16,217 nt of DNA from Oscillospiraceae bacterium (GCA_017627975.1 JAGAFT010000059.1:1-16217); one strand, 5' to 3'. Counted from the first letter of the stretch, positions 1-8,127 are shown. Notes: generated by a model not told the origin, from the letters alone. Numbers and translations: made by a program.

Positions 1-981
1 GGACTTGTTGCCCTTCATGACGCCGCGCAGCTTCTCGATGATCCAGTTGATGCCGCCGTTCTTTGCGATCATGGCAGACATGCCGCCGCACAGGAGCGTC
101 AGGAAGAAGACCTCGTTCATGCCGCAGAAGCCGTCGTAAATGGCCTGGGCAAAGCCCGCAATGTCCATGGATCCGGTCAGGATGCCGATGATACCGGCGG
201 CAAAAATGCCGATCACGAGAACGGCGAACACATTCATGCCGCACAGCGCCAGGCCGAGAACAGCCAGATACGGAACGATCTTCAGAATGTTATAGGACAG
301 ATCGCCGAGGGGGGCGGCGCTCTCCGGCCGCCCGAAGACCAGCAGCAGAATGAGCGTGATCACCGCAGCGGGCAGCGCGATGAGGAAGTTCACGCGAAAC
401 TTATCCCGCATCTCAACACGCTGGGAACGGGTGGCGGCGATGGTGGTGTCGGAGATCATCGAGAGGTTGTCGCCGAACATTCCCCCGCCGACAACCGCCG
501 CGATAACGATGGTGGTGGAGAGATTCCCTTTCTCCGCCACGCCGATGGCAATGGGAATCAGGGCCGAGATGGTGCCCATGGAGGTGCCGGTGGCGGTGCC
601 GAAGAAGGCGGCGATCACAAACAGGCCGGCCGCCAGCAGAGCGGGCGGCACCAGGGCGAGGCCGAGGTTGACGGTGGCATCCTTGGCCCCCATGCTACCG
701 GCAACATTGGCAAACGCCCCTGCCAGCATGTAGATGACCAGCATGGTCAGGACATCCACGTTGCCCGCGCCTTTGGCAAAGGTCTCAAACTTCTCACTGA
801 TGGAGCCTTTTCCCATGCAGAACGCAACCAGAACCGCAAGGAACATGGCCGTGACCGACGGGAACATGTAAAAGGCCATCTCCTCTCCCCTGGCCTGGTA
901 AATCAGGCCAGCGCCGAGGTAGACCACGATGAAGACCAGGAACGGGATCAGTGCAATCCCGCTTTTTTTCGTACTTTTCAT
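1..981 (-). CDS. NhaC-family Na+/H+ antiporter, N-terminal 327 codons (partial, runs off window start)
   Basis: This is an integral membrane protein that probably exchanges Na+ (or a small organic ion) for protons across the cytoplasmic membrane. Reading the reverse strand from ATG at 981 gives an open frame to the window edge. The N-terminus is basic (MKSTKK) and is followed by a hydrophobic helix at about residues 9-28, then repeated hydrophobic segments. The recognisable family signature lies in the middle: TGTSMG at about 131-136 and GDNLSMISDTTIAATRSQ at about 170-187, which is typical of the NhaC superfamily (Na_H_antiporter domain). Family members usually have about 430-500 residues, so at least 100 C-terminal residues are missing. 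The start is supported by AGGAG 10 bases upstream. It has its own promoter (1091-1119). The family is clear; the transported ion is not, because NhaC homologues include exchangers of organic anions and other substrates. Confidence 0.85.
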   Translation of the reverse strand, partial: MKSTKKSGIALIPFLVFIVVYLGAGLIYQARGEEMAFYMFPSVTAMFLAVLVAFCMGKGSISEKFETFAKGAGNVDVLTMLVIYMLAGAFANVAGSMGAKDATVNLGLALVPPALLAAGLFVIAAFFGTATGTSMGTISALIPIAIGVAEKGNLSTTIVIAAVVGGGMFGDNLSMISDTTIAATRSQRVEMRDKFRVNFLIALPAAVITLILLLVFGRPESAAPLGDLSYNILKIVPYLAVLGLALCGMNVFAVLVIGIFAAGIIGILTGSMDIAGFAQAIYDGFCGMNEVFFLTLLCGGMSAMIAKNGGINWIIEKLRGVMKGNKS

Positions 982-1090
982 GACTCAAATTCTCCTCTTT
1001 TCTTCTTGATGCCCGCGGGCAGTTCCGAACCGGGTCTTCTCTGTCATCCGCATCAGGAAACCCTGCACAGCGCCGTGAGGCATCAGCCCG

Positions 1091-1119
1091 AAGATACACG
1101 ACCCGCCGCGTTTTGTCAA
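1091..1119 (-). promoter_or_regulatory. Predicted promoter of the NhaC-family antiporter gene
   Basis: On the minus strand there is TTGACA (1119-1114), a 17-base spacer, and TATCTT (1096-1091). The -35 box is a perfect consensus match and the -10 matches at four of six positions. Transcription would start near 1084, giving a leader of about 100 bases before the ATG at 981. The placement downstream of the nifJ hairpin fits a separate transcription unit. Confidence 0.6.
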
Positions 1120-1201
1120 TAGGCTCTGCAGCTCCGATGCCTGTCTGGCATCCCTGGGGCTTTCTGTTCTCAGGCCCCGGGATCCGGCAGTCTCCGAACG
1201 T

Positions 1202-1234
1202 GGGAACGGCATGACCCGAAGGTCATGCCGTCCC
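1202..1234 (-). terminator. UUCG-loop hairpin downstream of nifJ
   Basis: Read on the minus strand, an 11-bp perfect stem (GGTCATGCCGT and its complement) is extended by 3-4 further pairs past a one-base bulge and is closed by a stable C(UUCG)G tetraloop. It begins about 50 bases beyond the nifJ stop codon. No run of U follows it, so it may act as a 3'-end stabilising structure or need a factor, rather than be a classical intrinsic terminator. Confidence 0.55.
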
Positions 1235-1285
1235 GGTAAACGAAATAATTCTGTTTTGATGGCTGCTCGATTCCGGACTTTCGGA

Positions 1286-4200
1286 TCAGTCCGCCATGGC
1301 CTTGTAGGTGGCGTAGCGTTTGGCACACTGCTCCTCGGCCGCCTTGAAGAGGACCTCGGCACGCTCGGGGAAGGTTCTGGTCAGGGCCGCGAAACGGACC
1401 TCACCCATCATGAACTCACGCAGCTTGCCGTTGGGCTCGCGGCTGTCGAGGATGAACGGGTTCTTGCCCTCGTCGATGTTCTCCGGGATGTAACGGAACA
1501 GCGGCCAGTATCCGCACTCCACCGCCAGCTTCTCTTCCAGCTGGGCCTTGCCCATGCCGTTGGAGATGCCGTGGTTGATGCAGGGGGCGTAGGCGATGAT
1601 CAGGGACGGGCCCTTGTGCGCTTCGGCTTCCTTCAGCGCGGTGACCAGCTGCGCCGGGTTGGCACCCATGGCGACCTTCGCCACATAGACGTTGTCATAG
1701 GCCATCGCGATCCTTCCGAGATCCTTCTTAGCGGTCTCCTTGCCGGCGTTGGCAAACTGTGCCGTGGCGCCGATGGCGGTCGCCTTAGAGGCCTGTCCGC
1801 CGGTGTTGGAATAAACCTCGGTGTCCACGACCAGGATGTTCACGTCGATGCCGGAGGCCAGGACGTGATCCAGGCCGCCGTAGCCGATGTCATAGGCCCA
1901 GCCGTCGCCGCCGTACATCCAGATGGCTTTCTTCACAAGCGCGTCGGTGCGGTCCTTCAGGAAGCGGACATCCGCACTCTCGTCCTTGGTCGCGGCGAGC
2001 ACGTCCTTCAGGGCGTCGGAGACCGCTCTGGTCTCATCCGGGTCATCGCCCTTCTCCAGCCAGGCCACGAGGGCCGCCTTCAGGGCCTCGTCCTCGGTGG
2101 CTTTCAGTGCGGCCTCGGCGTGCATCTTGGCCTGGCGGCGCATCTGGGCAACCGACAGATACATGCCCATGCCGTACTCGGCGTTATTCTCAAACAGGGA
2201 GTTGGAGGGAGCGGGGCCGTAGCCCTTGGCCGTCTTGGCATAGGGGAAGGCCGGGGTGGAAGAGCCGACAACATAGGTGCAGCCGGTGGCGTCCGCGATG
2301 TACATTCTCTCGCCGAAGAGCTGGGTCATGAGCTTCATGTACGGAGCCTCGCCGCAGCCGGCGCAGGAGCCGTTGAACTCATACAGCGGCCGCTCGAACT
2401 GGCTGCCCTTGACGGTGAACTTGTTCATGGGGTTCTTCTTCTCGGGCAGGCTGATGAGGTAGTCCCAGTTGGGCTGTTCGTGCATCTGGCTCTCCAGCGG
2501 CTCCATGACGAGGGCCTTGTTCTTCGCCATGCAGACGTTGGCGCAGGAGGAGCAGCCCTGGCAGTCCACCGGATCGACCTGGATGCGGTAGGTGTAGCCT
2601 TCGAAGCCCTTGCCGACGGCCTTGTTGGTCACCATGCCCTCGGGGGCGGCGGCCTTCTCTTCCTCGGTCAGAAGGAAGGGACGGATGGCGGCATGCGGGC
2701 AGACAAACGAGCACATGTTGCAGCCGATGCAGTTCTCGGGGATCCACTTCGGCACGTTCGTGGCGATGCCGCGGCGCTCGTACTTGGAGGTCTCCACCGG
2801 GGAGACACCGTCGGCATAGTCCATGAAGCTGGAGACGGGGATCTTGTCGCCGTACTGGTTGTTCACCGGAATCTGGATCTCGCGGATGTACTTGGGCAGG
2901 CTCGGATCGATGACGATTTCCTCATCCTTCAGATCCGCCCAGGCCGCGGGCACCTGAACCTCGTGGACATAGTCGAGACCGGCATCCACGGCGGCGCAGT
3001 TCATGTTGACGATCTTCTCGCCCTTCTTGGAGTAGGTCTTCACGATGGCCTGCTTCATATACTCCACAGCCTCGTCGATGGGCATGACGCCGGAGAGCTT
3101 AAAGAAGGCCGCCTGCAGCACGGTGTTCGTGCGGTTGCCGAGGCCGATTCTCGCGGCGATATCGGTGGCGTCGATGGTGTAGAACTTCAGACCGCGCTGG
3201 GCGATGATGCGCTTGGCCCGGTTGGGCAGATGCTCTTCAAGGCCCGCCATATCCCAGTCGGTGTTCAGCAGGAAGGTGCCTCCTTCCTTGATCTCGCTCA
3301 CAATGTCAAAGCTCTTCATGTAGCTCTGCTTGTGACATGCCACAAAGTCCGCCATCGTGACGTAGTAGGTGGAGCGGATGGGCTCATGGCCGAAGCGCAG
3401 GTGGCTCTTGGTCACGCCGCCGGACTTCTTCGAGTCGTACTCAAAGTAGGCCTGGGCGTACTGGTCGGTGTTGTCGCCGATGATCTTGATGGAGTTCTTG
3501 TTGGCGCCGACGGTTCCGTCCGAGCCGAGGCCCCAGAACTTGCAGGAGATGATGCTCTTGCCGGAGGTGACGATGTTCTCGCCCACCGGGAGCGAGGTGA
3601 AGGTGACGTCGTCGTTGATGCCGACGGTGAAGTGGTTCTTCTGCTCGCCGCTCATGTTGTCGTACACGGCTTTGACATGCGCGGGGATGGTGTCCTTGGA
3701 GGAGAGGCCGTAGCGTCCGCCGAGGATCTTCACCTTGCGGTCGCTCTCGGAGAAGGCGGTGCAGACGTCTTCAAACAGCGGCTCGCCGGCGCTGCCGGGC
3801 TCCTTGGTGCGGTCGAGGACGGTGATCGTCTTCACGGTCTCGGGGATCGCGCCCAGCAGGTGGCAGGCGGAGAACGGGCGGTACAGGTGGACCTGCACCA
3901 TGCCGACCTTTTCGCCCTTTGCGGTCAGGTAATCCACCACTTCCATCATGGTCTCGCAGACAGAGCCCATCGCGATCACAACGCGCTCTGCATCGGGTGC
4001 GCCGTAGTAGTTGAAGAGCTTGTAGTTCCGGCCGGTGAGGGCGTTGATGGCGTCCATCTTCTCCTGCACGATGGCGGGCAGGGCGTTGTACGCGGTGTTG
4101 CAGGCCTCACGGGACTGGAAGAAGGTGTCCGGGTTCTGCAGGGTGGAGCGGATGGTCGGATGCTCGGAGTTCAGGGCGTGATCCTTGAAGCGCTTGACGG

Positions 4201-4801
4201 CATCCCAGTCCAGGAGCTTTCCGAGGTCTTCATAGTCCAGGACTTCGATCTTCTGAAGCTCGTGGGAGGTGCGGAAACCGTCAAAGAAATGCTGGAACGG
4301 GATGGAGCCCTTGATGGCCGACAGATGGGCCACGGCCGCCATGTCCATACACTCCTGAACGCTGGAGGAGGCAAGCTGGGCAAAGCCCGTCTGACGACAT
4401 GCCATCACGTCGCTCTGATCGCCGAAGATGGAGATGGAGTGCGTGCCGACCGTACGGGCCGAGACGTGCATGACGCCGGGGAGCATGGAGCCCGCGATGC
4501 GGAACATCGGCGGAATCATCAGCATCAGGCCCTGGGAGGCGGTGAAGGTGGTGGCCAGGGATCCGGTCTCCAGCGCGCCGTGCATGGCGCCGCAGGCACC
4601 GGCTTCACTCTGCAGCTCTACCAGCTGCACCGGCTGGCCAAAGAGGTTCTTTCTCCCATGGGCGGCCCAGTCGTCCACGTGGTCTGCCATCGGGCTCGAC
4701 GGCGTGATCGGGTAGATCGTGGAAACTTCGGTAAACGCATACGCGACATACGCGGCGGCTTCGTTGCCGTCCATGGTCTTCATGACTTTTTTCGTGCTCA
4801 T
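1286..4801 (-). CDS. nifJ: Pyruvate:ferredoxin (flavodoxin) oxidoreductase, single-chain
   Basis: This cytoplasmic enzyme oxidatively decarboxylates pyruvate with coenzyme A to acetyl-CoA and CO2 and passes two electrons to ferredoxin or flavodoxin. It is the central pyruvate-cleaving enzyme of fermentative anaerobes. The protein is 1171 residues, full length for the fused homodimeric type. Visible parts in order: the pyrimidine-binding domain (YPITPSSPMAD, about 30-40), domain II/CoA region, the gamma-type domain with TDWDMAGLEEHLPNRAK at about 514-530, a ferredoxin-like domain with two 4Fe-4S motifs (C691/694/697/701 and C747/750/753/757), proximal cluster cysteines starting at C813 and C816 (SCAGCGEAPY), and the thiamine diphosphate site GDGWAYDIGYGGLDHV (965-980) followed by DTEVYSNTGGQASKAT. 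Two six-base spacers fit the start: AAGGAG lies 6 bases before the ATG. It appears to be monocistronic, with its own promoter (4851-4879) and a downstream hairpin. Identification is secure. Confidence 0.97.
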   Translation of the reverse strand: MSTKKVMKTMDGNEAAAYVAYAFTEVSTIYPITPSSPMADHVDDWAAHGRKNLFGQPVQLVELQSEAGACGAMHGALETGSLATTFTASQGLMLMIPPMFRIAGSMLPGVMHVSARTVGTHSISIFGDQSDVMACRQTGFAQLASSSVQECMDMAAVAHLSAIKGSIPFQHFFDGFRTSHELQKIEVLDYEDLGKLLDWDAVKRFKDHALNSEHPTIRSTLQNPDTFFQSREACNTAYNALPAIVQEKMDAINALTGRNYKLFNYYGAPDAERVVIAMGSVCETMMEVVDYLTAKGEKVGMVQVHLYRPFSACHLLGAIPETVKTITVLDRTKEPGSAGEPLFEDVCTAFSESDRKVKILGGRYGLSSKDTIPAHVKAVYDNMSGEQKNHFTVGINDDVTFTSLPVGENIVTSGKSIISCKFWGLGSDGTVGANKNSIKIIGDNTDQYAQAYFEYDSKKSGGVTKSHLRFGHEPIRSTYYVTMADFVACHKQSYMKSFDIVSEIKEGGTFLLNTDWDMAGLEEHLPNRAKRIIAQRGLKFYTIDATDIAARIGLGNRTNTVLQAAFFKLSGVMPIDEAVEYMKQAIVKTYSKKGEKIVNMNCAAVDAGLDYVHEVQVPAAWADLKDEEIVIDPSLPKYIREIQIPVNNQYGDKIPVSSFMDYADGVSPVETSKYERRGIATNVPKWIPENCIGCNMCSFVCPHAAIRPFLLTEEEKAAAPEGMVTNKAVGKGFEGYTYRIQVDPVDCQGCSSCANVCMAKNKALVMEPLESQMHEQPNWDYLISLPEKKNPMNKFTVKGSQFERPLYEFNGSCAGCGEAPYMKLMTQLFGERMYIADATGCTYVVGSSTPAFPYAKTAKGYGPAPSNSLFENNAEYGMGMYLSVAQMRRQAKMHAEAALKATEDEALKAALVAWLEKGDDPDETRAVSDALKDVLAATKDESADVRFLKDRTDALVKKAIWMYGGDGWAYDIGYGGLDHVLASGIDVNILVVDTEVYSNTGGQASKATAIGATAQFANAGKETAKKDLGRIAMAYDNVYVAKVAMGANPAQLVTALKEAEAHKGPSLIIAYAPCINHGISNGMGKAQLEEKLAVECGYWPLFRYIPENIDEGKNPFILDSREPNGKLREFMMGEVRFAALTRTFPERAEVLFKAAEEQCAKRYATYKAMAD

Positions 4802-4850
4802 TCTTCTCTCCTTACTGTCAGGTTGTTATTTGGCCTTTGCCATTCATTTT

Positions 4851-4879
4851 ATTATATGCAATTATACGTTTGTTTTCAA
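4851..4879 (-). promoter_or_regulatory. Predicted strong promoter of nifJ
   Basis: On the minus strand there is TTGAAA (4879-4874), a 17-base spacer, and a perfect TATAAT (4856-4851). This would start transcription near 4844, leaving a leader of about 43 bases with AAGGAG close to the ATG at 4801. A second ATTATA-complement hexamer sits at 4861-4866 inside the spacer. The sequence around the promoter is much more AT-rich than the flanking genes. An imperfect inverted repeat (4818-4831 and 4882-4893) brackets the promoter. Confidence 0.7.
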
Positions 4880-4892
4880 TTAAAATAACCTG

Positions 4893-4920
4893 AAAAAAGC
4901 GCGGTTTTGGAGGATGCGCG
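4893..4920 (-). terminator. Possible weak terminator of ilvA
   Basis: Downstream of the ilvA stop on the minus strand, a short GCGC/GCGC stem (4916-4919 with 4899-4902) and a 13-base loop are followed directly by six U (4898-4893). The U-tract is convincing but the stem is only 4-5 bp. A longer-range GCCGG/CCGGC pairing lies slightly upstream. It abuts the nifJ promoter region. Confidence 0.3.
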
Positions 4921-4967
4921 TCTGCCGGTCATCCGTCTGCGGTCCGGCATGGTAAGGTCGGAACTGC

Positions 4968-6164
4968 TCAGTCGAAGAGATGATAGCCGTGGCCCATGAG
5001 CGTCTTCCGGATCTCCTGAACATGCAGCTGGTCACGCGTCTCCAGCGTCATCGTCACCACGCAGGAGTTGACCTCGGTCTTGGCGTCCTCACGCTCGTGG
5101 GCGATATCCAGGACGTTTGCCCCGGTATTGGCAACGCAGGACAGCAGCTGGGCCAGGTTGCCCGCCTTGTCGGTCAGCTTGGTCTTGAGCTGGACAATGC
5201 GTCCGGTCTTCTGCAGGCCCTTGGTAATGATGCGCGAGAGGGTCGTGATGTCCACGTTGCCTCCGGAAACGACCACCGCCGTCTTGAGGGAGGTGTCCAC
5301 CTTCTCAAAGAGGTAGGCCGCCACCGTGGTCGCACCCGCGCCCTCGGCCAGGGTCTTTCTGCCCTCCAGCAGGGCCACGATCGCCGCGGCGATCTCATCT
5401 TCGCTCACGGTCACGATGTCGTCGACATATTCCTGAACCAGGCGGAAGGTCAGATCGCCCGGCGTCAGCACGTGAATGCCGTCGGCGATGGTCGGGCCGT
5501 CCTTGACGGTCGTGATCATCCCGCTGCGGAAGGATACAAACATGGAGGGCACCGTTGCCGCCTGAACGCCGATGACCTTGACGTTCGGGCGCATGGACTT
5601 GACCGCAACCGCCACACCGCTGATCAGTCCGCCGCCGCCGATGGGGACGATGATCTGCTCCACATCGGGCACCTGATCCAGAATCTCCAGCCCGATGGTT
5701 CCCTGACCGGCGATGACATAGGGATCGTTGAAGGGATGGGCGAAGGTATAGCCCTCTTCCCGGGCAAGGCGCTCCGCTTCCCGGGCGGCGTCGTCATAGA
5801 TTCCCGGCACCAGGACGACCTCGGCACCGTAGCCCCGTGTCGCCTCCACCTTCAGGATGGGTGCGCCCTCCGGCATACAGATGACGGACTTGATCCCCAG
5901 ACGGGTGGCAGACAGGGCGACGCCCTGGGCGTGGTTGCCGGCACTGCAGGCGATGACGCCGCGGCTGGCCTCTTCCGGGGTCAGGTGGCGGATCTTGTTG
6001 TAGGCGCCCCGGATCTTAAAGGAGCCGGTCTTCTGAAGGTTCTCGGACTTAATGAACAGATTCGTCCCGAGGCGCTTCGATGTGACCACCGGCGTCACTT
6101 CCGCAACCCCCTTGAGCGCCTCTCTCGCATCCCGGATCATCTCCAAAGTCACTGATTTTTCCAT
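4968..6164 (-). CDS. ilvA: Threonine ammonia-lyase, medium form with one C-terminal ACT domain
   Basis: This PLP enzyme deaminates L-threonine (and often L-serine) to 2-oxobutyrate and ammonia, feeding isoleucine synthesis or threonine fermentation. From the chosen ATG the protein is 398 residues. The PLP lysine is K50 in TGSFKIRGAYNK. The substrate-binding SAGNHAQG is at 74-81, the glycine-rich phosphate loop GGGGL at 176-180, and SGGN at 300-303. Residues about 325-398 form one ACT-like domain (VQLKTKLTDKAGNLAQLL onward), the layout of the family often called ilvA_1Cterm or TdcB-like. The start at 6164 is preferred because GGGAGG lies about 11 bases upstream. An in-frame extension to a TTG at 6257 would use the likely -35 hexamer of its own promoter as its start codon. 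The gene is divergent from the MATE gene. A single ACT domain differs from the two of classical long IlvA, so catabolic versus biosynthetic use is open. Confidence 0.92.
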   Translation of the reverse strand: MEKSVTLEMIRDAREALKGVAEVTPVVTSKRLGTNLFIKSENLQKTGSFKIRGAYNKIRHLTPEEASRGVIACSAGNHAQGVALSATRLGIKSVICMPEGAPILKVEATRGYGAEVVLVPGIYDDAAREAERLAREEGYTFAHPFNDPYVIAGQGTIGLEILDQVPDVEQIIVPIGGGGLISGVAVAVKSMRPNVKVIGVQAATVPSMFVSFRSGMITTVKDGPTIADGIHVLTPGDLTFRLVQEYVDDIVTVSEDEIAAAIVALLEGRKTLAEGAGATTVAAYLFEKVDTSLKTAVVVSGGNVDITTLSRIITKGLQKTGRIVQLKTKLTDKAGNLAQLLSCVANTGANVLDIAHEREDAKTEVNSCVVTMTLETRDQLHVQEIRKTLMGHGYHLFD

Positions 6165-6243
6165 GGCGGTTTTCCTCCCTTTTTCCATAACAGTCCTCAC
6201 GGTATCGTCAGGTTTTCTGATCATGCAATCTTGCAAAAAACGC

Positions 6244-6272
6244 TTGAAATTTGTCAAAAATCACTTTATCAT
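6244..6272 (+). promoter_or_regulatory. Predicted promoter of the MATE gene, overlapping a divergent ilvA -35
   Basis: On the plus strand, TTGAAA (6244-6249) and TATCAT (6267-6272) are separated by 17 bases. Start of transcription would be near 6279, about 67 bases before the MATE ATG. On the opposite strand a perfect TTGACA (6257-6252) sits within this spacer, but only poor -10 matches follow it at 16-18 bases, so the ilvA promoter is less certain. Confidence 0.55.
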
Positions 6273-6297
6273 ATTTTGGAAATAAATCAATCACTTT
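6259..6297. repeat. Pair of 9-bp direct repeats (AATCACTTT) in the ilvA/MATE divergent region
   Basis: AATCACTTT occurs at 6259-6267 and again at 6289-6297, exactly 30 bp apart, which is about three helical turns. The first copy overlaps the -10 of the plus-strand promoter. The spacing would place two bound protein monomers or dimers on the same face of the DNA. No regulator gene is adjacent, so the assignment as an operator is inference only. Confidence 0.35.
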
Positions 6298-6345
6298 TTC
6301 GCTCCCCTTCCGTATTCACTCTGAGAAAGGTCCTGTTCTGTCAGA

Positions 6346-7719
6346 ATGGCTAAAAAGCAGCTTACCAGTGAAGAGATTTTCCGGACCATGACGGTCCCGC
6401 AGGCGGTGCGCACCATGGCAGTTCCCGCCGTCATGAGCCAGATCATCGTCCTGATCTACAACCTGGCCGATACCTTCTTTATCGGCCGGACCAACAACCC
6501 CTATATGGTGGCCGGGGTCTCCCTGATTCTCCCGCTGTTCAACGTCTGCCTCGCCATCGGATCTATGTTCGGGACCGGCGGCGGCGCGCTTCTGCCGAAG
6601 CTGCTCGCCACGGAGCAGCGGGAGGAGGGATCCCGGGTTGCGGCATACTGCATTCGCCTGGGCCTGCTCACCGCGGTCGCCTTCTCGGTTCTGACGCTGC
6701 TGTTCATGCACCCGCTCCTGACCCTTCTCGGCGCAGGCCCCAATACCTACGCCTACGCGCGTACTTACGTGCTCATGGTGCTGGTCATCGGCGGCATCCC
6801 GACCATCGTCTCCAACGTGTTCTCCAATCTGCTGCGCAGTCTCAGCCTCGCCCGGGAAGCCGGCATCGGGGTCGCGCTGGGCGGAATTCTCAACCTCTTT
6901 CTGGACCCGCTCTTCATGTTCGTGCTGCTGCCGCCGGGGAACGAGGTTCTCGGCGTCGGGATCGCCACCCTGCTCTCCAACCTGATCTCCTGTCTCTACT
7001 GCCTGATGATCTTCTGCCGCAGGCAGAAGGAAATCGCCGTGAGCTTCCTCGCCCCCGCTCCCGAGAAGGAGAATCAGAAGTTTGTCTTCACGGTCGGCAT
7101 GCCCGGAACCGTCGGCGCGCTGCTTTTCGACGTGGACTACATGGTGCTGGACAAGCTGGCCTCCGGCTACGGCGACATCGCCCTCGCCGCCATCGGGATC
7201 GTCCTGAAGGCAGAGCGGCTCCCGCAGCAGGTCGGCATCGGCCTTTGCCAGAGTATGGTCCCGCTGATCGCCTACAGCTGGGCCCTGAAGGACTACCGGC
7301 GTGTGAAGGAGATCATGGCCTGTATCCTGAAAGTCGGGCTTGTCGTCGCCGCCGTCAGCATCACGCTCTACGAGCTTTTCCCCGCCCAGATCATCCGCTT
7401 TTTCATCGCCGAGCCGGAAACCCTGGAGATCGGGACCAGGTTCCTGCGGATCCGCTCGTTGGCCGCAGTCATCATGTTTTTCTGCTTTTTCGTGGTGTTC
7501 CTGTTTCAGGGCTTCGGCAACGGGAAGGTCTCCTTCTGGCTGGCGATTCTCCGCTGGGCCGTGCTGAACATTCCGATGCTCTTCATTCTTCCGCGCCTTC
7601 TCGGGATGTACGGCCTCGTCTGGTCCCAGTTCATCTCGGATCTGCTGACCGTCATCATCTCCTACCTCTATCTCTGGCGCTATATGAAAACCTGGGAGCA
7701 GCCGGCTTCCAGGGTCTGA
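6346..7719 (+). CDS. MATE family efflux transporter
   Basis: This is an inner-membrane exporter, expected to expel cationic drugs, dyes or metabolites in exchange for Na+ or H+. The protein has 457 residues, the usual MATE length. It is hydrophobic throughout, with room for 12 membrane helices. Each half of the internal two-fold repeat shows its hallmark opening: AVPAVMSQIIVLIYNLADTFFIGR near residues 25-48, and FTVGMPGTVGALLFDVDYMVLDK from about 247. The family-typical segment LPQQVGIGLCQSMVPLIAYSW follows in the second half. GAGAAAGG lies about 15 bases before the ATG, a rather long spacing. The small DUF4298 gene follows after 46 bases with no terminator between, so the two are probably cotranscribed. 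Substrate cannot be told from sequence. Confidence 0.93.
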   Translation: MAKKQLTSEEIFRTMTVPQAVRTMAVPAVMSQIIVLIYNLADTFFIGRTNNPYMVAGVSLILPLFNVCLAIGSMFGTGGGALLPKLLATEQREEGSRVAAYCIRLGLLTAVAFSVLTLLFMHPLLTLLGAGPNTYAYARTYVLMVLVIGGIPTIVSNVFSNLLRSLSLAREAGIGVALGGILNLFLDPLFMFVLLPPGNEVLGVGIATLLSNLISCLYCLMIFCRRQKEIAVSFLAPAPEKENQKFVFTVGMPGTVGALLFDVDYMVLDKLASGYGDIALAAIGIVLKAERLPQQVGIGLCQSMVPLIAYSWALKDYRRVKEIMACILKVGLVVAAVSITLYELFPAQIIRFFIAEPETLEIGTRFLRIRSLAAVIMFFCFFVVFLFQGFGNGKVSFWLAILRWAVLNIPMLFILPRLLGMYGLVWSQFISDLLTVIISYLYLWRYMKTWEQPASRV

Positions 7720-7765
7720 TCCGGTAGTTTATCCGAAATCCGATCCGCAGAAAGGAAGGCCGTTC

Positions 7766-8068
7766 ATGAATCATTCTGACAGCACGGAAATCACGGAAAG
7801 GATCCGGCGCATCATCGAGATGGAAAAGCGTTATGACCGGATCAGCCTTGCCCTGCACGCAGCCGAAGTCTGCCCGGATCATCTCGATTCCGTCCGTGAT
7901 GATATCCGGGCGCTCTCCGAATACTATGAAGGATCCCTCTGGCGGGAAGACTTTGAAGCCGATGAGGCCGGCCTTCTGCCGTCGGACCTGAAGCGCGGCG
8001 TCTTGTCCGAGGATGCGGTCTACGATCTGCTCTCGGAATATGACACGCTGAGAAAGCAAGACACATAA
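7766..8068 (+). CDS. DUF4298 domain-containing protein
   Basis: This is a small, acidic, probably cytoplasmic protein of 100 residues with no signal peptide or membrane segment. It matches my memory of the DUF4298 family: an amphipathic helical N-terminal half (ITERIRRIIEMEKRYDRI) and a conserved C-terminal half with YYEGSLWREDFEADEAGLLP at about 52-71 and LKRGVLSEDAVYDLL at about 74-88. The function of the family is not established. The start has a strong AAGGAAGG ribosome binding site. It lies 46 bases behind the MATE gene in what looks like one transcript ending at the hairpin near 8128. In this context a role as a cytosolic accessory to the exporter is possible but unproven. Confidence 0.85.
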   Translation: MNHSDSTEITERIRRIIEMEKRYDRISLALHAAEVCPDHLDSVRDDIRALSEYYEGSLWREDFEADEAGLLPSDLKRGVLSEDAVYDLLSEYDTLRKQDT

Positions 8069-8127
8069 CGGCGTATGATTCTCCGCAGTCCCACTGTGAT
8101 CGGTTAAACAGCCGAGTGAAAGAACAC

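Larger units (their letters stand above)
982..1285. other. Intergenic region between nifJ and the antiporter gene (304 bp)
   Basis: No coding sequence is visible here. On the minus strand, in order, it holds the hairpin downstream of nifJ (1202-1234), a second imperfect stem-loop (1130-1161, arms GATGCC/GGCATC plus AGCTCC/GGGGCT) without a U-tract on the minus strand, the promoter of the antiporter gene (1091-1119), and a leader of about 100 bases. The leader carries the antiporter ribosome binding site but no recognised riboswitch. Confidence 0.6.

Noticed and set aside
1130..1161. Stem-loop (GATGCC/GGCATC with outer AGCTCC/GGGGCT) as a plus-strand terminator
   Set aside because: The only U-rich flank is on the plus strand, where no gene lies upstream to be terminated. 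Its role is unclear, so it is not called as a terminator.
1211..4888. A 1225-codon open frame on the plus strand, antisense to nifJ
   Set aside because: It is the mirror of the strongly biased GC-rich nifJ codons. It has histidine/valine/glycine-rich composition and no recognisable domain, and nifJ on the other strand is certain.
4980..6155. A 391-codon open frame on the plus strand, antisense to ilvA
   Set aside because: Same mirror effect. The ilvA protein has all family motifs, while this frame has none.
6165..6257. N-terminal extension of ilvA to a TTG at 6257
   Set aside because: The TTG is part of the TTGACA hexamer, the extension does not resemble the family N-terminus, and the ATG at 6164 has a strong ribosome binding site.
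6165..6257. T-box or other leader riboswitch upstream of ilvA
   Set aside because: The leader is under 100 bases and shows no T-box sequence, specifier stem or terminator/antiterminator pair.
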